The notes beneath the pieces were generated by a model that saw only the letters and a program-made list of their open reading frames with translations, ran no database searches and had not been told where the DNA came from. This document shows, piece after piece, positions 1-8,553 of a DNA stretch of 47,831 bases. This DNA is from JBNKFV01 sp050290265 (GTDB taxonomy: Bacteria > Pseudomonadota > Gammaproteobacteria > Pseudomonadales > Cellvibrionaceae), in the NCBI GenBank assembly GCA_050290265.1, contig JBNKHI010000026.1, positions 1 through 47,831 on the forward strand, in the 5' to 3' direction. How positions within the stretch are numbered: the first letter of the stretch is position 1; every line of letters starts with the position of its first letter. The position numbers and the translations under genes were made by a program.

Positions 1-39
1 TTTTTTGCTTGTAACTTGATGATTTTAAAAGGTTTTAAA

Positions 40-116
40 TGGTGGGCCTTCCCAGACTTGAACTGGGGACCTGCCGATTATGAGTCGGATGCTCTAACCA
101 ACTGAGCTAAAGGCCC
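40..116 (-). tRNA. tRNA with CAT anticodon, probably tRNA-Ile2 (lysidine-modified)
   Basis: On the minus strand 77 nt fold as a cloverleaf with a 7-bp acceptor stem (GGGCCTT/AAGGCCC), D arm AGCTCAGTTGGTTAGAGC, anticodon loop CTCATAA and T loop TTCAAGT; the 3' CCA is encoded at 40-42. The anticodon is CAT, so the choices are elongator Met or the AUA-reading Ile2. The acceptor pairs C4:G69 and C5:G68 match the positions TilS uses to recognise tRNA-Ile2 in E. coli, whereas E. coli elongator tRNA-Met has U4:A69 and A5:U68. I therefore favour Ile2, by inference. The first anticodon-stem pair (27-43) is a T/C mismatch. Confidence 0.9.
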
Positions 117-315
117 TTAATGTGCAGAGAACTGCAAATAGAGGCGGCATTATACGTATCAATAGGCAGTTAGGCTAGCTCTCCAACCCTTTGAATTTCA
201 TAATTTTTTCGAGCGGATGATAACGCCGGATTGGTTGAAAAGTATTCAGTTTTGATGGGTTTGGGCTCTGAGGAGGGGGGAGGCTGTAAACTCGTGCTTA
301 TAAAATGATACCTAT

Positions 316-343
316 AAAAAAAGCCGGCTAATGCCGGCTTTTT
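316..343 (-). terminator. Rho-independent terminator of rpoD
   Basis: The stem AGCCGGC/GCCGGCT is flanked by A-runs on the left and T-runs on the right, so it can act in either direction. On the minus strand it lies about 30 bases after the rpoD stop codon and is followed by a run of Us. Confidence 0.85.
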
Positions 344-372
344 CGTTGTAGACGTCAGAAACTTGGTTTTGC

Positions 373-2238
373 TTACTCGTCGAGGAAGCTGCGCAGGTGA
401 TCTGAGCGCGAAGGATGACGCAGTTTACGCAATGCCTTCGCTTCAATTTGACGAATACGCTCTCGGGTAACGTCGAATTGTTTGCCGACTTCTTCCAGAG
501 TGTGGTCGGTATTCATATTGATACCAAACCGCATGCGCAATACTTTGGCTTCACGTGCGGTAAGTCCGGATAGAACTTCGCGTGTTGCCTCGGTCAGGCC
601 TTCGCCAGTCGCTGAGTCAATCGGTGAGGAAATTGTACCGTCCTCAATAAAGTCTCCCAAATGTGAGTCTTCATCGTCACCGATAGGGGTTTCCATCGAA
701 ATAGGTTCTTTGGCGATTTTAAGCACGCGACGGATTTTGTCTTCTGGCATTTCCATGCGCTCGCCCAATTCTTCCGGCGTTGGTTCGCGACCCATTTCTT
801 GTAGCATTTGCCGCGATACACGGTTCAGCTTGTTAATGGTCTCTATCATGTGCACAGGGATGCGGATGGTGCGCGCCTGATCCGCAATGGACCGGGTGAT
901 CGCCTGACGAATCCACCAGGTAGCATAGGTTGAGAACTTGTAACCGCGGCGATATTCAAATTTATCGACCGCTTTCATCAAGCCAATGTTGCCTTCCTGA
1001 ATCAGGTCAAGAAACTGCAGGCCACGGTTGGTGTACTTTTTGGCGATAGAAATAACCAGACGTAAGTTGGCTTCAACCATTTCTTTTTTAGCACGGCGGG
1101 CACGCGCTTCGCCGATAGACATGTTGCGGTTAATTTCTTTAACTTCCGCAAGTTGAACTTTGCACTCTTCTTCAATAGCCTTAAGGCGGCGTTGCGCGCG
1201 CATAATGTCATCGCGCTCTCGTGCCAAGCCAGCAGAAAATTCCTTGTCGGCTTCAATCAGTTTTGGAATCCACTCTTCGTTAACTTCATTACCTGGAAAT
1301 TCCTTGATAAAGAGTTTGCGCGGCATTTTGGCTCTGCGAATACACAGATTCATAATGGTGCGTTCTTCGTCACGAATTCGACCCAGTACATCACGAACGT
1401 AGTTATAAATAGGGTCAAACTGGCGTGGAGGCAGTTTGAAAAACTTAAAGATTTCGCCCAAAGCTTCTTGTTCTTTGATCCAGGGCTTGCTGCCGCGACC
1501 GCTTTTTTCAGTAGCTTTTGCGGTTTTTAACAATTGCTTACGCAGCAGATCGAAACGCTCTTTCGCTTCTTCAGGATCTACACCAGTGTTAACTTCCTCT
1601 TCTTCTGCGTCGTCATCGTCATCATCATCGTCGTCGTCACTGTCATTTTTAGCGGCAGCTGCACGGGCACTGGCTTCTTCAGCAAGTTCTTTAATTTGCT
1701 GTGCACTAGGCACTTCGTCTGCTGGGTCGAGCCAGCCAATAACAACGTCTGCCAGACGGCGTTCTTCCGTTTCAACGAGATCATACTCATCGATGATTTT
1801 TTGTACGGTATTTGGCCATTGCGCCATGGCGTGCATTAAATCACGGGTGCCTTCCTCGATACGCTTGGCGATAGCTATTTCGCCTTCTCGAGTTAACAGT
1901 TCTACGGTTCCCATTTCGCGCATGTACATACGCACCGGATCGGTGGTACGGCCAGCTTCTGTTTCAACAGCCGCCAGCGCTGCGGCGGCTTCGGCAGCAG
2001 CAATTTCGTCAGGTGATGCGTCGCCATCGGTCATCAGCAGGGTTTCTGCGTCAGGCGCTGTCTCGTAGACACGGATGCCCATGTCGTTGATCATTTGGAT
2101 GATATCTTCGACCTGATCTGGATCGGAAATATCTTCCGGCAGGTGGTCGTTTACCTCAGCGTAGGTGAGATAGCCTTGCTCTTTACCGAGAGCAATCAAC
2201 TCTTTGATACGGGATTGTTGTTGCGATTTTCCGGACAT
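373..2238 (-). CDS. rpoD: RNA polymerase primary sigma factor RpoD (sigma-70)
   Basis: Housekeeping sigma factor that directs core RNA polymerase to -35/-10 promoters. The 621 residues are close to the 613 of E. coli sigma-70. Region 1.1 occupies about the first 95 residues and region 1.2 contains DPVRMYMREMG. An acidic spacer follows near residues 198-213. Region 2 has the NRGLQFLDLIQEGNIGLM core-binding segment and the aromatic-rich YATWWIRQAI melting and -10 recognition segment. Region 4 ends with the helix-turn-helix TLEEVGKQFDVTRERIRQIE. It is last in the rpsU-yqeY-dnaG-rpoD block, and the 229-bp gap before it leaves room for its own promoter. The only unusual trait is the length of the aspartate run in the non-conserved region. 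Confidence 0.98.
   Translation of the reverse strand: MSGKSQQQSRIKELIALGKEQGYLTYAEVNDHLPEDISDPDQVEDIIQMINDMGIRVYETAPDAETLLMTDGDASPDEIAAAEAAAALAAVETEAGRTTDPVRMYMREMGTVELLTREGEIAIAKRIEEGTRDLMHAMAQWPNTVQKIIDEYDLVETEERRLADVVIGWLDPADEVPSAQQIKELAEEASARAAAAKNDSDDDDDDDDDDAEEEEVNTGVDPEEAKERFDLLRKQLLKTAKATEKSGRGSKPWIKEQEALGEIFKFFKLPPRQFDPIYNYVRDVLGRIRDEERTIMNLCIRRAKMPRKLFIKEFPGNEVNEEWIPKLIEADKEFSAGLARERDDIMRAQRRLKAIEEECKVQLAEVKEINRNMSIGEARARRAKKEMVEANLRLVISIAKKYTNRGLQFLDLIQEGNIGLMKAVDKFEYRRGYKFSTYATWWIRQAITRSIADQARTIRIPVHMIETINKLNRVSRQMLQEMGREPTPEELGERMEMPEDKIRRVLKIAKEPISMETPIGDDEDSHLGDFIEDGTISSPIDSATGEGLTEATREVLSGLTAREAKVLRMRFGINMNTDHTLEEVGKQFDVTRERIRQIEAKALRKLRHPSRSDHLRSFLDE
1594..1638 (-). repeat. 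Asp/Glu codon repeat inside rpoD
   Basis: Ten consecutive GAC/GAT aspartate codons (1609-1638) are followed, after one alanine codon, by four glutamate codons (1594-1605). The tract lies in the non-conserved linker between sigma regions 1.2 and 2. The mixture of GAC and GAT shows it is not a pure trinucleotide run, which makes recent slippage less likely. Confidence 0.8.
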
Positions 2239-2295
2239 TCGAGCCCCTGAATTGGTATACGTGTTGAGCTATATAGCTGGCGAGTTAAACGAGCA

Positions 2296-2301
2296 ATTAT
2301 A
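2296..2301 (-). promoter_or_regulatory. Candidate -10 element upstream of rpoD
   Basis: A perfect TATAAT on the minus strand lies 58 bases before the rpoD start, in an AT-rich gap. No good -35 hexamer stands at 16-18 bases, so this is a suggestion only. Confidence 0.3.
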
Positions 2302-2467
2302 CTGTATATATTGCGTCGTGTTCTAGAAGATCAAGCTTTTTATTGCTGAAAAGCCAGTTGTTATCACTTTTTTTAATTGTTTGATAAGTCCTCCTTCGTC
2401 ATTTTCAGTGTAGATGGCGTTTTTTAGCTTGCCCGCTGGTTCGTTGCCGGGGTGCCTGCTGTTTGTA

Positions 2468-4480
2468 TTATGAGCTGCGACCGGCCAAATAGTTTTGCGC
2501 GGCGTAATATTGCTGTTTTTCGGCTTCGGTTAGTTCGGTAAGCCGCTTGAGGCTAAGTTGCTGCAGTGTGTTCAGATGTTCGCGTTTTTCCAATGCCTTG
2601 CCGATACGGTTTAGACCGTCGACCAGTTCGGCGCGAGTGTCATGTTCGAACAGTGAGGTCGCATCGGCGTAGATTTCTGCTCTACGTAGTAGCTCGATAA
2701 TGGGTTTACTGGCGTCTTGGCCGTAAGTACCTTGCCAGTGGCCAATAATATGATTTGCTTTAAAGTTCGGGCGCTCTTGCAGTAGGCGGCAGATGGCAAA
2801 AAAGCGTTTTGTGGCTGGGTCATTACTGGCGCTAAGCTTTTCTGGTAATTCCAGCGCTTGCGCTAGCTCTGGAGCATGCAGCAGCATGGCGGTGGCTTTG
2901 ATCACCAGCTCTTGCTGCTCATGAGGTTTTTCGAGTGGGGCTGGCTGATTAGGCGGTGGAATATCATGTGTTGGGTTGCCGTTGTGCGATATGTTGCGCT
3001 CGCGGACGGCTTGCTCTTGCTCGACGAACCATGTGGGTGGCTCCAAATGGTCGTTATTGTTTTGGTGGCTGATTGGGTGGCTTGAAGGGCCTGGTTTTTC
3101 TCTGGATGTCTGTGGCTCGCCTGTCGATTCGGGTTCTTTGTCATGTCGCTCGACAAACAGTTTTTTATCGATGGGGCCTTGTGTTAGATCTGCCAGGGTG
3201 TCGCGGCCAAGTCCCGTACGTTTGGCGAGGTTGTCGAACATAAGTTCGCGATAGACGCCATTTGGCAGCTGTTGCAGCAGCGGGGCTGCACGTTTGCTCA
3301 GGCGGGCTCGACCCTCCATGCTCTGGCTGTCGATGTCTTCGCTGATGGCTTCAAATAAGTAATCTTCCAGTGGCGTGGCCTTGTCTACCATGCGAGTAAA
3401 TTTTTCGGTGCCAATTTGTCGCACAAGTGTGTCCGGGTCTTCGCCGTCCGGTAGAAATAAGAATCGAATCTGGCGTCCGTCTTCCATGCTGCTGAGTGAG
3501 TTCATCCATGCGCGCCGTGCCGCAGCGCGGCCTGCGGCATCGCCGTCGAAACAGAAAACGACTTCGCTGGTATATTTAAAAGCGCGTTTTAGATGGTCTT
3601 CACCGCAGGCTGTACCAAGGGTGGCGACAGCGTAGTGAATGTCGTACTGGGCTAGGGCCACAACATCCATATAGCCTTCTACAACCAACAGGCGGGGAAT
3701 GTTCGACAGCTTCTGGCGCGCTTCGTAGAGACCGTATAGCTCTTCGCCTTTGTGGAATACCTGGGTTTCTGGCGAGTTCAGGTATTTTGGTTTGCTGTTG
3801 TCCAGCACTCGACCGCCAAAGCCGATCACGCGCCCACGTATATCGTGAATAGGGAACATGATGCGATGTCGAAAGCGGTCGTAGGTTTTGTTGTCTTCTG
3901 GGCGTTCGATTAATAAGCCAGCATCTACCAGTAGTTTTCGGTCCTGGGCTGTGGCACCGAATTCTTTGAGCAGGTTGTCCCAGCCGGGTGGTGCGTAACC
4001 CATATTGAATTGTTTGCAAACTGCGCCTGTCAGAGCGCGGCGCTTCAGGTAGTTGACCGCCTGTTCTTTAGTGGCATGTTGGCGCAGCTGTTGAGCGTAG
4101 TAGCCTGATGCTTTTGCCAGTAAGTCAAAGATGCGCTTGCGGGCTTGCTCTTTTGCGCTGTCCTGCGCCGACATAGGATTGTCGCGAGGTACTTCTACTC
4201 CCGCGACATGGGCGAGGTTTTCTATGGCGTCGGGAAAATCGAGGCGCTCGTAGTCCATTAGGAATCCGAGTGCATTGCCGCTCGCGCCGCAGCCGAAGCA
4301 ATAATAAAACTGCTTGTCTTGGGTGACGGTAAATGACGGTGTTTTTTCGTCGTGAAAAGGGCAGCAGGCCGAGTAATTTTTGCCGCTTTTTTTCAGTTTT
4401 ACACGGCTATCAATGATGTCGATGATATCGACCCGTTCGAGTAGGTCGTCGATAAAGGCTTGTGGAATACGGCCTTTCAT
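2468..4480 (-). CDS. dnaG: DNA primase DnaG
   Basis: Synthesises RNA primers at the replication fork with DnaB helicase. The N-terminal CHC2 zinc domain has C40, H43, C61 and C64 at the E. coli positions. The TOPRIM catalytic core includes VVEGYMDVVAL and CFDGDAAG. A long, probably flexible Pro/Gln/His-rich linker (about residues 425-530) precedes the C-terminal DnaB-interacting domain. I chose the ATG at 4480, giving MKGRIPQAFIDDLL, which aligns with E. coli MAGRIPRVFINDLL; a TTG one codon upstream is also open. The 670 residues exceed the 581 of E. coli mainly because of the linker. The gene sits between yqeY and rpoD in the conserved operon. Confidence 0.97.
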   Translation of the reverse strand: MKGRIPQAFIDDLLERVDIIDIIDSRVKLKKSGKNYSACCPFHDEKTPSFTVTQDKQFYYCFGCGASGNALGFLMDYERLDFPDAIENLAHVAGVEVPRDNPMSAQDSAKEQARKRIFDLLAKASGYYAQQLRQHATKEQAVNYLKRRALTGAVCKQFNMGYAPPGWDNLLKEFGATAQDRKLLVDAGLLIERPEDNKTYDRFRHRIMFPIHDIRGRVIGFGGRVLDNSKPKYLNSPETQVFHKGEELYGLYEARQKLSNIPRLLVVEGYMDVVALAQYDIHYAVATLGTACGEDHLKRAFKYTSEVVFCFDGDAAGRAAARRAWMNSLSSMEDGRQIRFLFLPDGEDPDTLVRQIGTEKFTRMVDKATPLEDYLFEAISEDIDSQSMEGRARLSKRAAPLLQQLPNGVYRELMFDNLAKRTGLGRDTLADLTQGPIDKKLFVERHDKEPESTGEPQTSREKPGPSSHPISHQNNNDHLEPPTWFVEQEQAVRERNISHNGNPTHDIPPPNQPAPLEKPHEQQELVIKATAMLLHAPELAQALELPEKLSASNDPATKRFFAICRLLQERPNFKANHIIGHWQGTYGQDASKPIIELLRRAEIYADATSLFEHDTRAELVDGLNRIGKALEKREHLNTLQQLSLKRLTELTEAEKQQYYAAQNYLAGRSS

Positions 4481-4641
4481 CAAAGTGTGCTCCGCCTTTG
4501 TGTGGTCATGGGGTGTTGATGGTCGAGCAGTTATTGTGCACTAGCTCTTAGTTTTGTAGCAATGTGATCGTGAACGCGAAAATGGTGTGCTCAGGGGTGT
4601 AATTGTGATGTCTGATCTGAGCTAACAGGAAGTGTCGCCGG

Positions 4642-5094
4642 TCAGTTCAATCTTGCTTTGATGAGCTGGCTGATTTTGCCCATATCGGCACGACCTTGAG
4701 CTTGAGGCTTGATAATGGCCATTACTTTGCCCATATCTCGGGCTGATTCCGCGCCTGAGTCGGTGATTGCTTTTTCTACCAGGGCATTTAGCTCGTCTTC
4801 AGTCAACGCTGCGGGAAGAAATTCTGAGACAATGGCTATTTCAAAGGCTTCCTGATCGGCAAGATCAGTTCTGCCGGCATCGGTATACTGCTTGAGTGAA
4901 TCACGACGTTGCTTGGTCATTTTGTCCAAAACGGCAAGCACGCGATTATCGTCAAGTTCGACGCGCTCGTCGACTTCGATGCGCTTGAACTCTGATTGTA
5001 TAAGACGCAGTACACCTAGGCGTGCCTTATCTTTGGCGCGCATGGCATCCTTTACGGCAGCAGAGATTTGCTGTTTCAGGTCTGGCTGGCTCAT
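4642..5094 (-). CDS. yqeY: GatB/YqeY domain protein
   Basis: A 150-residue protein of the YqeY family, related to the C-terminal tRNA-binding helical domain of GatB, the amidotransferase subunit. Its cellular role is unproven; family members are proposed to bind tRNA or help amidotransferase activity. Typical segments are MRAKDKARLGVLRLI near the start, KQRRDSLKQY in the middle and GRADMGKISQLIK at the C-terminus. It is almost always found between rpsU and dnaG in Pseudomonas-type genomes, as here. Confidence 0.92.
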   Translation of the reverse strand: MSQPDLKQQISAAVKDAMRAKDKARLGVLRLIQSEFKRIEVDERVELDDNRVLAVLDKMTKQRRDSLKQYTDAGRTDLADQEAFEIAIVSEFLPAALTEDELNALVEKAITDSGAESARDMGKVMAIIKPQAQGRADMGKISQLIKARLN

Positions 5095-5113
5095 AAATCA
5101 GATTCGCTTGGCT

Positions 5114-5169
5114 TTCTGTAGTCTGACCTGCGGGGCTGTTGCCCAAAGGCTTATTGCCAGACTACAGAA
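5114..5169. repeat. 12-bp perfect inverted repeat with nested hairpin between rpsU and yqeY
   Basis: TTCTGTAGTCTG (5114-5125) is repeated perfectly in inverted form as CAGACTACAGAA (5158-5169). The 32-base loop holds a second hairpin, GGGC-TGTT-GCCC (5133-5144). No T-run follows on the minus strand, so it is not a standard intrinsic terminator. It may act as an mRNA processing or stability element that sets rpsU apart from yqeY-dnaG, but this is inference. Confidence 0.6.
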
Positions 5170-5190
5170 GTGCAGCAGGTCTTTTAGCTA

Positions 5191-5406
5191 TTAATACAGG
5201 CGTTGAAACTTGCGAGTTTCGCGCTGCACTTTCTTCGCGTGACGCTTAACTGCAGCAGCAGCTTGACGCTTGCGAACAGCCGTTGGCTTCTCGTAGTGTT
5301 CGCGACGACGAACTTCAGCCAGAACACCGGCTTTTTCACAAGAACGCTTAAAACGACGCAGTGCAATGTCGAAAGGCTCGTTTTCTTTAAGTTTTACTGA
5401 AGGCAT
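5191..5406 (-). CDS. rpsU: 30S ribosomal protein S21
   Basis: A 71-residue, highly basic protein of the small ribosomal subunit that helps initiation near the anti-Shine-Dalgarno end of 16S rRNA. The sequence MPSVKLKENEPFDIALRRF and the C-terminal KVQRETRKFQRLY are nearly identical to E. coli S21. I chose the ATG at 5406 because it reproduces the family N-terminus; the frame stays open 15 codons further upstream but adds unrelated residues. It is the first gene of the rpsU-yqeY-dnaG-rpoD block. Confidence 0.97.
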   Translation of the reverse strand: MPSVKLKENEPFDIALRRFKRSCEKAGVLAEVRRREHYEKPTAVRKRQAAAAVKRHAKKVQRETRKFQRLY

Positions 5407-5466
5407 GCTGTTACCTGTATTAGTTGTCAACGGTGGGCATTCGTAACCCATATTTCGAGGGCGCAG

Positions 5467-5495
5467 ATTCTAGCGTTTTCATGTGATGCCTGCAA
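5467..5495 (-). promoter_or_regulatory. Candidate sigma-70 promoter of rpsU
   Basis: On the minus strand TTGCAG and TAGAAT are separated by exactly 17 bases. The -10 end is about 60 bases upstream of the rpsU start. The -10 matches 5 of 6 consensus bases; the -35 matches the TTG core only. Confidence 0.55.
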
Positions 5496-5646
5496 CAGGT
5501 GGATTAAAGAATAATTGCCTGTTTGGGGATATTTAGTGGAGGTTGGCGGCGCCAGTGATTAGAATGCCACGCAATTCGAGCCATATTGGCCAGTGAGATA
5601 TGGCAAAGTGGTAAATAAATCAGTCTGAATGAGTGATGGTTTGGTA

Positions 5647-6675
5647 ATGCGTGTATTGGGTATTGAAACCTCTTGTGATGAAACCGGCGTGGCAATTTAT
5701 GACAGCCAGACCGGCTTGCTCGGCCATGCGCTGTACAGTCAGGTAGAGGTGCATGCTGAGTACGGTGGTGTCGTTCCTGAACTGGCGTCGCGGGATCATG
5801 TGCGTAAATTACTGCCCCTTATCCGCGAAGTGATGGCAAAAAGTGATACGACAGCGTCGCAGATCGACGCGGTGGCGTACACTAGTGGTCCCGGCCTGAT
5901 TGGCGCTCTGATGGTGGGCGCCTGCGTAGGGCGTTCCTTGGCCTATGCGTGGGGCGTGCCTGCCATTGGGGTGCATCATATGGAGGGGCATCTATTAGCG
6001 CCGATGCTGGAGGAGGCGCCGCCGGCGTTTCCTTTTGTTGCATTGCTTGTATCCGGCGGCCACAGTCAGTTGGTGCAAGTGGATGGCATTGGTCAATATG
6101 TGCTGTTAGGCGAGTCGCTGGATGACGCTGCGGGAGAGGCCTTTGATAAGGCAGCGAAGATGCTGGATCTTGATTATCCTGGTGGCCCGAGGATAGCCAA
6201 ATTAGCTGAATCAGGTAACGCTGGGCGATTTACTTTTCCGCGTCCGATGGTTGACCGCCCTGGTTTAGATATGAGCTTTAGTGGGTTAAAAACATTTACC
6301 TTGAATACGATTGCCAAGCACAAGGGCGAGGATGGCTTGCCCGATGAGCAAACGTGTGCGGATATCGCCTGTGCCTTTCAAGAGGCTGTGGTGGATACTC
6401 TGGTGATTAAGTGCCGTCGGGCATTGCAACAAACTGGCATGAAAACATTAGTTGTTGCCGGTGGCGTATCTGCCAATACGCGTTTGCGGGAAACGCTGGA
6501 AAAGGCATTGGCCAAGATCGGTGCTAAGGCTTTTTATGCTCGCCACGAATTTTGTACGGACAATGGCGCCATGATTGCCTTTGCCGGTTGCCAGCGCTTG
6601 CAGGCTGGTGAAGTTGAGCCTTTGGGCGTTACTGTTCATCCGCGCTGGCCGATGGATTCGCTATCAGCAATTTAG
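5647..6675 (+). CDS. tsaD: tRNA N6-adenosine threonylcarbamoyltransferase TsaD
   Basis: Transfers the threonylcarbamoyl group from threonylcarbamoyl-AMP to A37 of ANN-decoding tRNAs, working with TsaB and TsaE in bacteria. The ASKHA-fold protein has the N-terminal GIETSCDETG, the metal-binding H111 and H115 in HHMEGH, VSGGHSQL, and late VAGGVSANTRLRE and CTDNGAMIA motifs. I chose the ATG at 5647 (MRVLGIETSCDET, 342 residues) because it matches E. coli TsaD; an ATG at 5629 would add six residues. It diverges from rpsU across 240 bp, the classical arrangement. Confidence 0.97.
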   Translation: MRVLGIETSCDETGVAIYDSQTGLLGHALYSQVEVHAEYGGVVPELASRDHVRKLLPLIREVMAKSDTTASQIDAVAYTSGPGLIGALMVGACVGRSLAYAWGVPAIGVHHMEGHLLAPMLEEAPPAFPFVALLVSGGHSQLVQVDGIGQYVLLGESLDDAAGEAFDKAAKMLDLDYPGGPRIAKLAESGNAGRFTFPRPMVDRPGLDMSFSGLKTFTLNTIAKHKGEDGLPDEQTCADIACAFQEAVVDTLVIKCRRALQQTGMKTLVVAGGVSANTRLRETLEKALAKIGAKAFYARHEFCTDNGAMIAFAGCQRLQAGEVEPLGVTVHPRWPMDSLSAI

Positions 6676-6779
6676 CCAGTTTATCAGTGTGGTTACGAAG
6701 CACTGTTATATCAGCCACGTAAGTTTGGTTGAGCAGTAGAAAATAACGTAAGAATTTTTGAAGAAGAGCATTGAGCAAC

Positions 6780-7163
6780 ATGGATATCGTTTTTATTCGC
6801 GACCTGCGTATTGACACTATTATTGGTATCTACGATTGGGAGCGTGAAGTTCGTCAGACTATTAGCATTGATCTGGAAATGGCAGCTGATATCAAACAAG
6901 CCGCGGTTACCGACGATATTAGCTACGCGCTGAACTATAAAGAAGTTTCCAAACGGCTAATTCAATTTATCGCCGAGAGTGAATTTATGTTGGTGGAAAC
7001 AATGGCCGAACAGGCAGCTGCGATTGTTCGTGAAGAATTTAACGTGCCGTGGTTACGCTTACGTTTGTGTAAACCCGGTGCTCTGCGGCAGGCAAGAGAT
7101 GTCGGTATTGTTATCGAGCGTGGCGAGCGGCCGTCATCCGGTTTGCCTCTGATGGGCGGGTAG
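6780..7163 (+). CDS. folB: Dihydroneopterin aldolase FolB
   Basis: Cleaves 7,8-dihydroneopterin to 6-hydroxymethyl-dihydropterin and glycolaldehyde in folate synthesis. The 127 residues begin MDIVFIRDLRIDTIIGIYDWE, matching E. coli FolB; E21 and K98 (CKPGALR) correspond to the conserved substrate-binding Glu and catalytic Lys. A TTG three codons upstream (6771) is a possible alternative start, placed slightly better behind the purine-rich GAAGAAGAG. It lies 9 bases before folK, whose enzyme uses its product. Confidence 0.93.
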   Translation: MDIVFIRDLRIDTIIGIYDWEREVRQTISIDLEMAADIKQAAVTDDISYALNYKEVSKRLIQFIAESEFMLVETMAEQAAAIVREEFNVPWLRLRLCKPGALRQARDVGIVIERGERPSSGLPLMGG

Positions 7164-7172
7164 GAGCATTTA

Positions 7173-7691
7173 ATGGATACGGTATATTTGAGTTTAGGTA
7201 GCAACATAGAGCGCGAGCGTTATATTCGCGAAGGTTTAGATGCATTGGCGCGCTTGTTTGGAAGTCTCCAGATTTCGAGTGTCTATGAAAGCCTGCCGGT
7301 AGGTTTTGACGGGACTAATTTTTACAATCTAGTGGTGGCAGCAAAAACTGATTTAGCGTTGGATGTACTGTCGAAAAAACTTCGCCAAATTGAAGCTGAC
7401 AGTAATCGTTGTCGCGAAGATCCCAAATTTGGTCCGCGAACTCTGGATATCGATATATTGTTGTATGGTGATCGTGTTGGTAATTTTGGTTCGGTTACGC
7501 TGCCTCGCGGTGAAACGACAAAAAATGCCTTCGTTTTGTTGCCACTGGCGGAAATCGCGCCAGATCTGGAACACCCAAATAGCGGAAAAACCTATTCCCA
7601 ATTGTGGCAGGGCTATGAGCTGGGGGAGCAAAAGCTATGGCCGGTAGATTTTGTTTGGAAGGAAAAGCAAATTTCTTTCGCAGCTAAGTGA
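7173..7691 (+). CDS. folK: HPPK, 6-hydroxymethyl-dihydropterin pyrophosphokinase FolK
   Basis: Transfers pyrophosphate from ATP to 6-hydroxymethyl-dihydropterin, the step after FolB. The N-terminal YLSLGSNI and the signature GPRTLDIDILLYG are present, with D92 and D94 as magnesium ligands. The 172 residues are a little longer than E. coli FolK (159). The basic-aromatic C-terminal tail (KLWPVDFVWKEKQ) is not part of the core domain. It is probably co-transcribed with folB. Confidence 0.95.
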   Translation: MDTVYLSLGSNIERERYIREGLDALARLFGSLQISSVYESLPVGFDGTNFYNLVVAAKTDLALDVLSKKLRQIEADSNRCREDPKFGPRTLDIDILLYGDRVGNFGSVTLPRGETTKNAFVLLPLAEIAPDLEHPNSGKTYSQLWQGYELGEQKLWPVDFVWKEKQISFAAK

Positions 7692-7819
7692 GCCTGCTAG
7701 CTGAATGCCGCTTTGGTTTGTTTTAGCCATTATTTAAAGAATTCTTCTGGTAGTTGTTAACCCCCCTGTGATTTTTTGTCTATTGTTGTAGCGATAGTTA
7801 ATGGGGGTTGTGACTGAAA

Positions 7820-8446
7820 ATGTATTCAGGGGAAAAACTCAACAGCATCACTCACCTGGTTGGCGCAGTTCTGGCGGTAATGGGGTTGGGTGCTTTATTG
7901 GCCGTGAGCATCTTGCACGGAGACCCCTGGGTTATTGCCAGCTTTATTGTTTTTGGCATTACATTAGTCTTGCTCTATACCTTCTCTACGCTCTATCACA
8001 GTTTCCGATCCGCCAATATAAAGCGACTGTTCAGAAAACTGGATCACGTTGCCATTTACTTGCTTATTGCCGGTACTTACACGCCTTATATGTTAGTTTC
8101 TCTACGCCATGTCGATGGGCCGATTATGTTGGCTGTGGTTTGGGGGATGGCTGTATTAGGCATCCTGCTGGACGTATTGGTAGTGCGTCGCCTTGAAGCT
8201 TTACAATTGACCATCTATCTGGCGATGGGTTGGGTGTGTCTGTTAACGTTTAGCGATATGAAATTATTAATACCTGCGGCTGGTCTAATTTGGCTTACGA
8301 TTGGTGGTCTGGCGTACACTGTGGGTGTTGTTTTTTATGTGTTGGATAATATGCATAAACTGCGTTACGCCCATGGCATATGGCACCTGTTTGTCTTGAG
8401 CGGCTCAGTCAGTCATTTTATTTCTATAATTGGTTACGTTCGTTAG
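7820..8446 (+). CDS. trhA: Hemolysin III / PAQR-family membrane protein (TrhA-like)
   Basis: A 208-residue integral membrane protein with seven predicted hydrophobic segments. It carries the family motifs LNSITHLVGAVLA near the N-terminus, STLYHSF, LDHVAIYLLIAGTYTP and the C-terminal HGIWHLFVLSGSVSHF, whose His residues resemble the metal site of PAQR proteins. Members are labelled hemolysin III for historical reasons. In E. coli the homologue TrhA (YqfA) is linked to membrane energetics and lipid homeostasis, so a toxin role should not be assumed. It stands alone, 128 bp after folK. Confidence 0.88.
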   Translation: MYSGEKLNSITHLVGAVLAVMGLGALLAVSILHGDPWVIASFIVFGITLVLLYTFSTLYHSFRSANIKRLFRKLDHVAIYLLIAGTYTPYMLVSLRHVDGPIMLAVVWGMAVLGILLDVLVVRRLEALQLTIYLAMGWVCLLTFSDMKLLIPAAGLIWLTIGGLAYTVGVVFYVLDNMHKLRYAHGIWHLFVLSGSVSHFISIIGYVR

Positions 8447-8553
8447 GTTATATTGCCAGCGCGTACCGGCACGTTGTTAGCGTGCAGGCCTTCGCAGAAA
8501 CAGGATTGCGCTACTGTTATTTTGGGAAAGTATTTTTTGATTAGGTTGCTGTA

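Noticed and set aside
1436..2068. 210-aa open frame on the plus strand opposite rpoD
   Set aside because: Ser-rich low-complexity product caused by the acidic and Ala-rich codons of rpoD; no ribosome site or family similarity.
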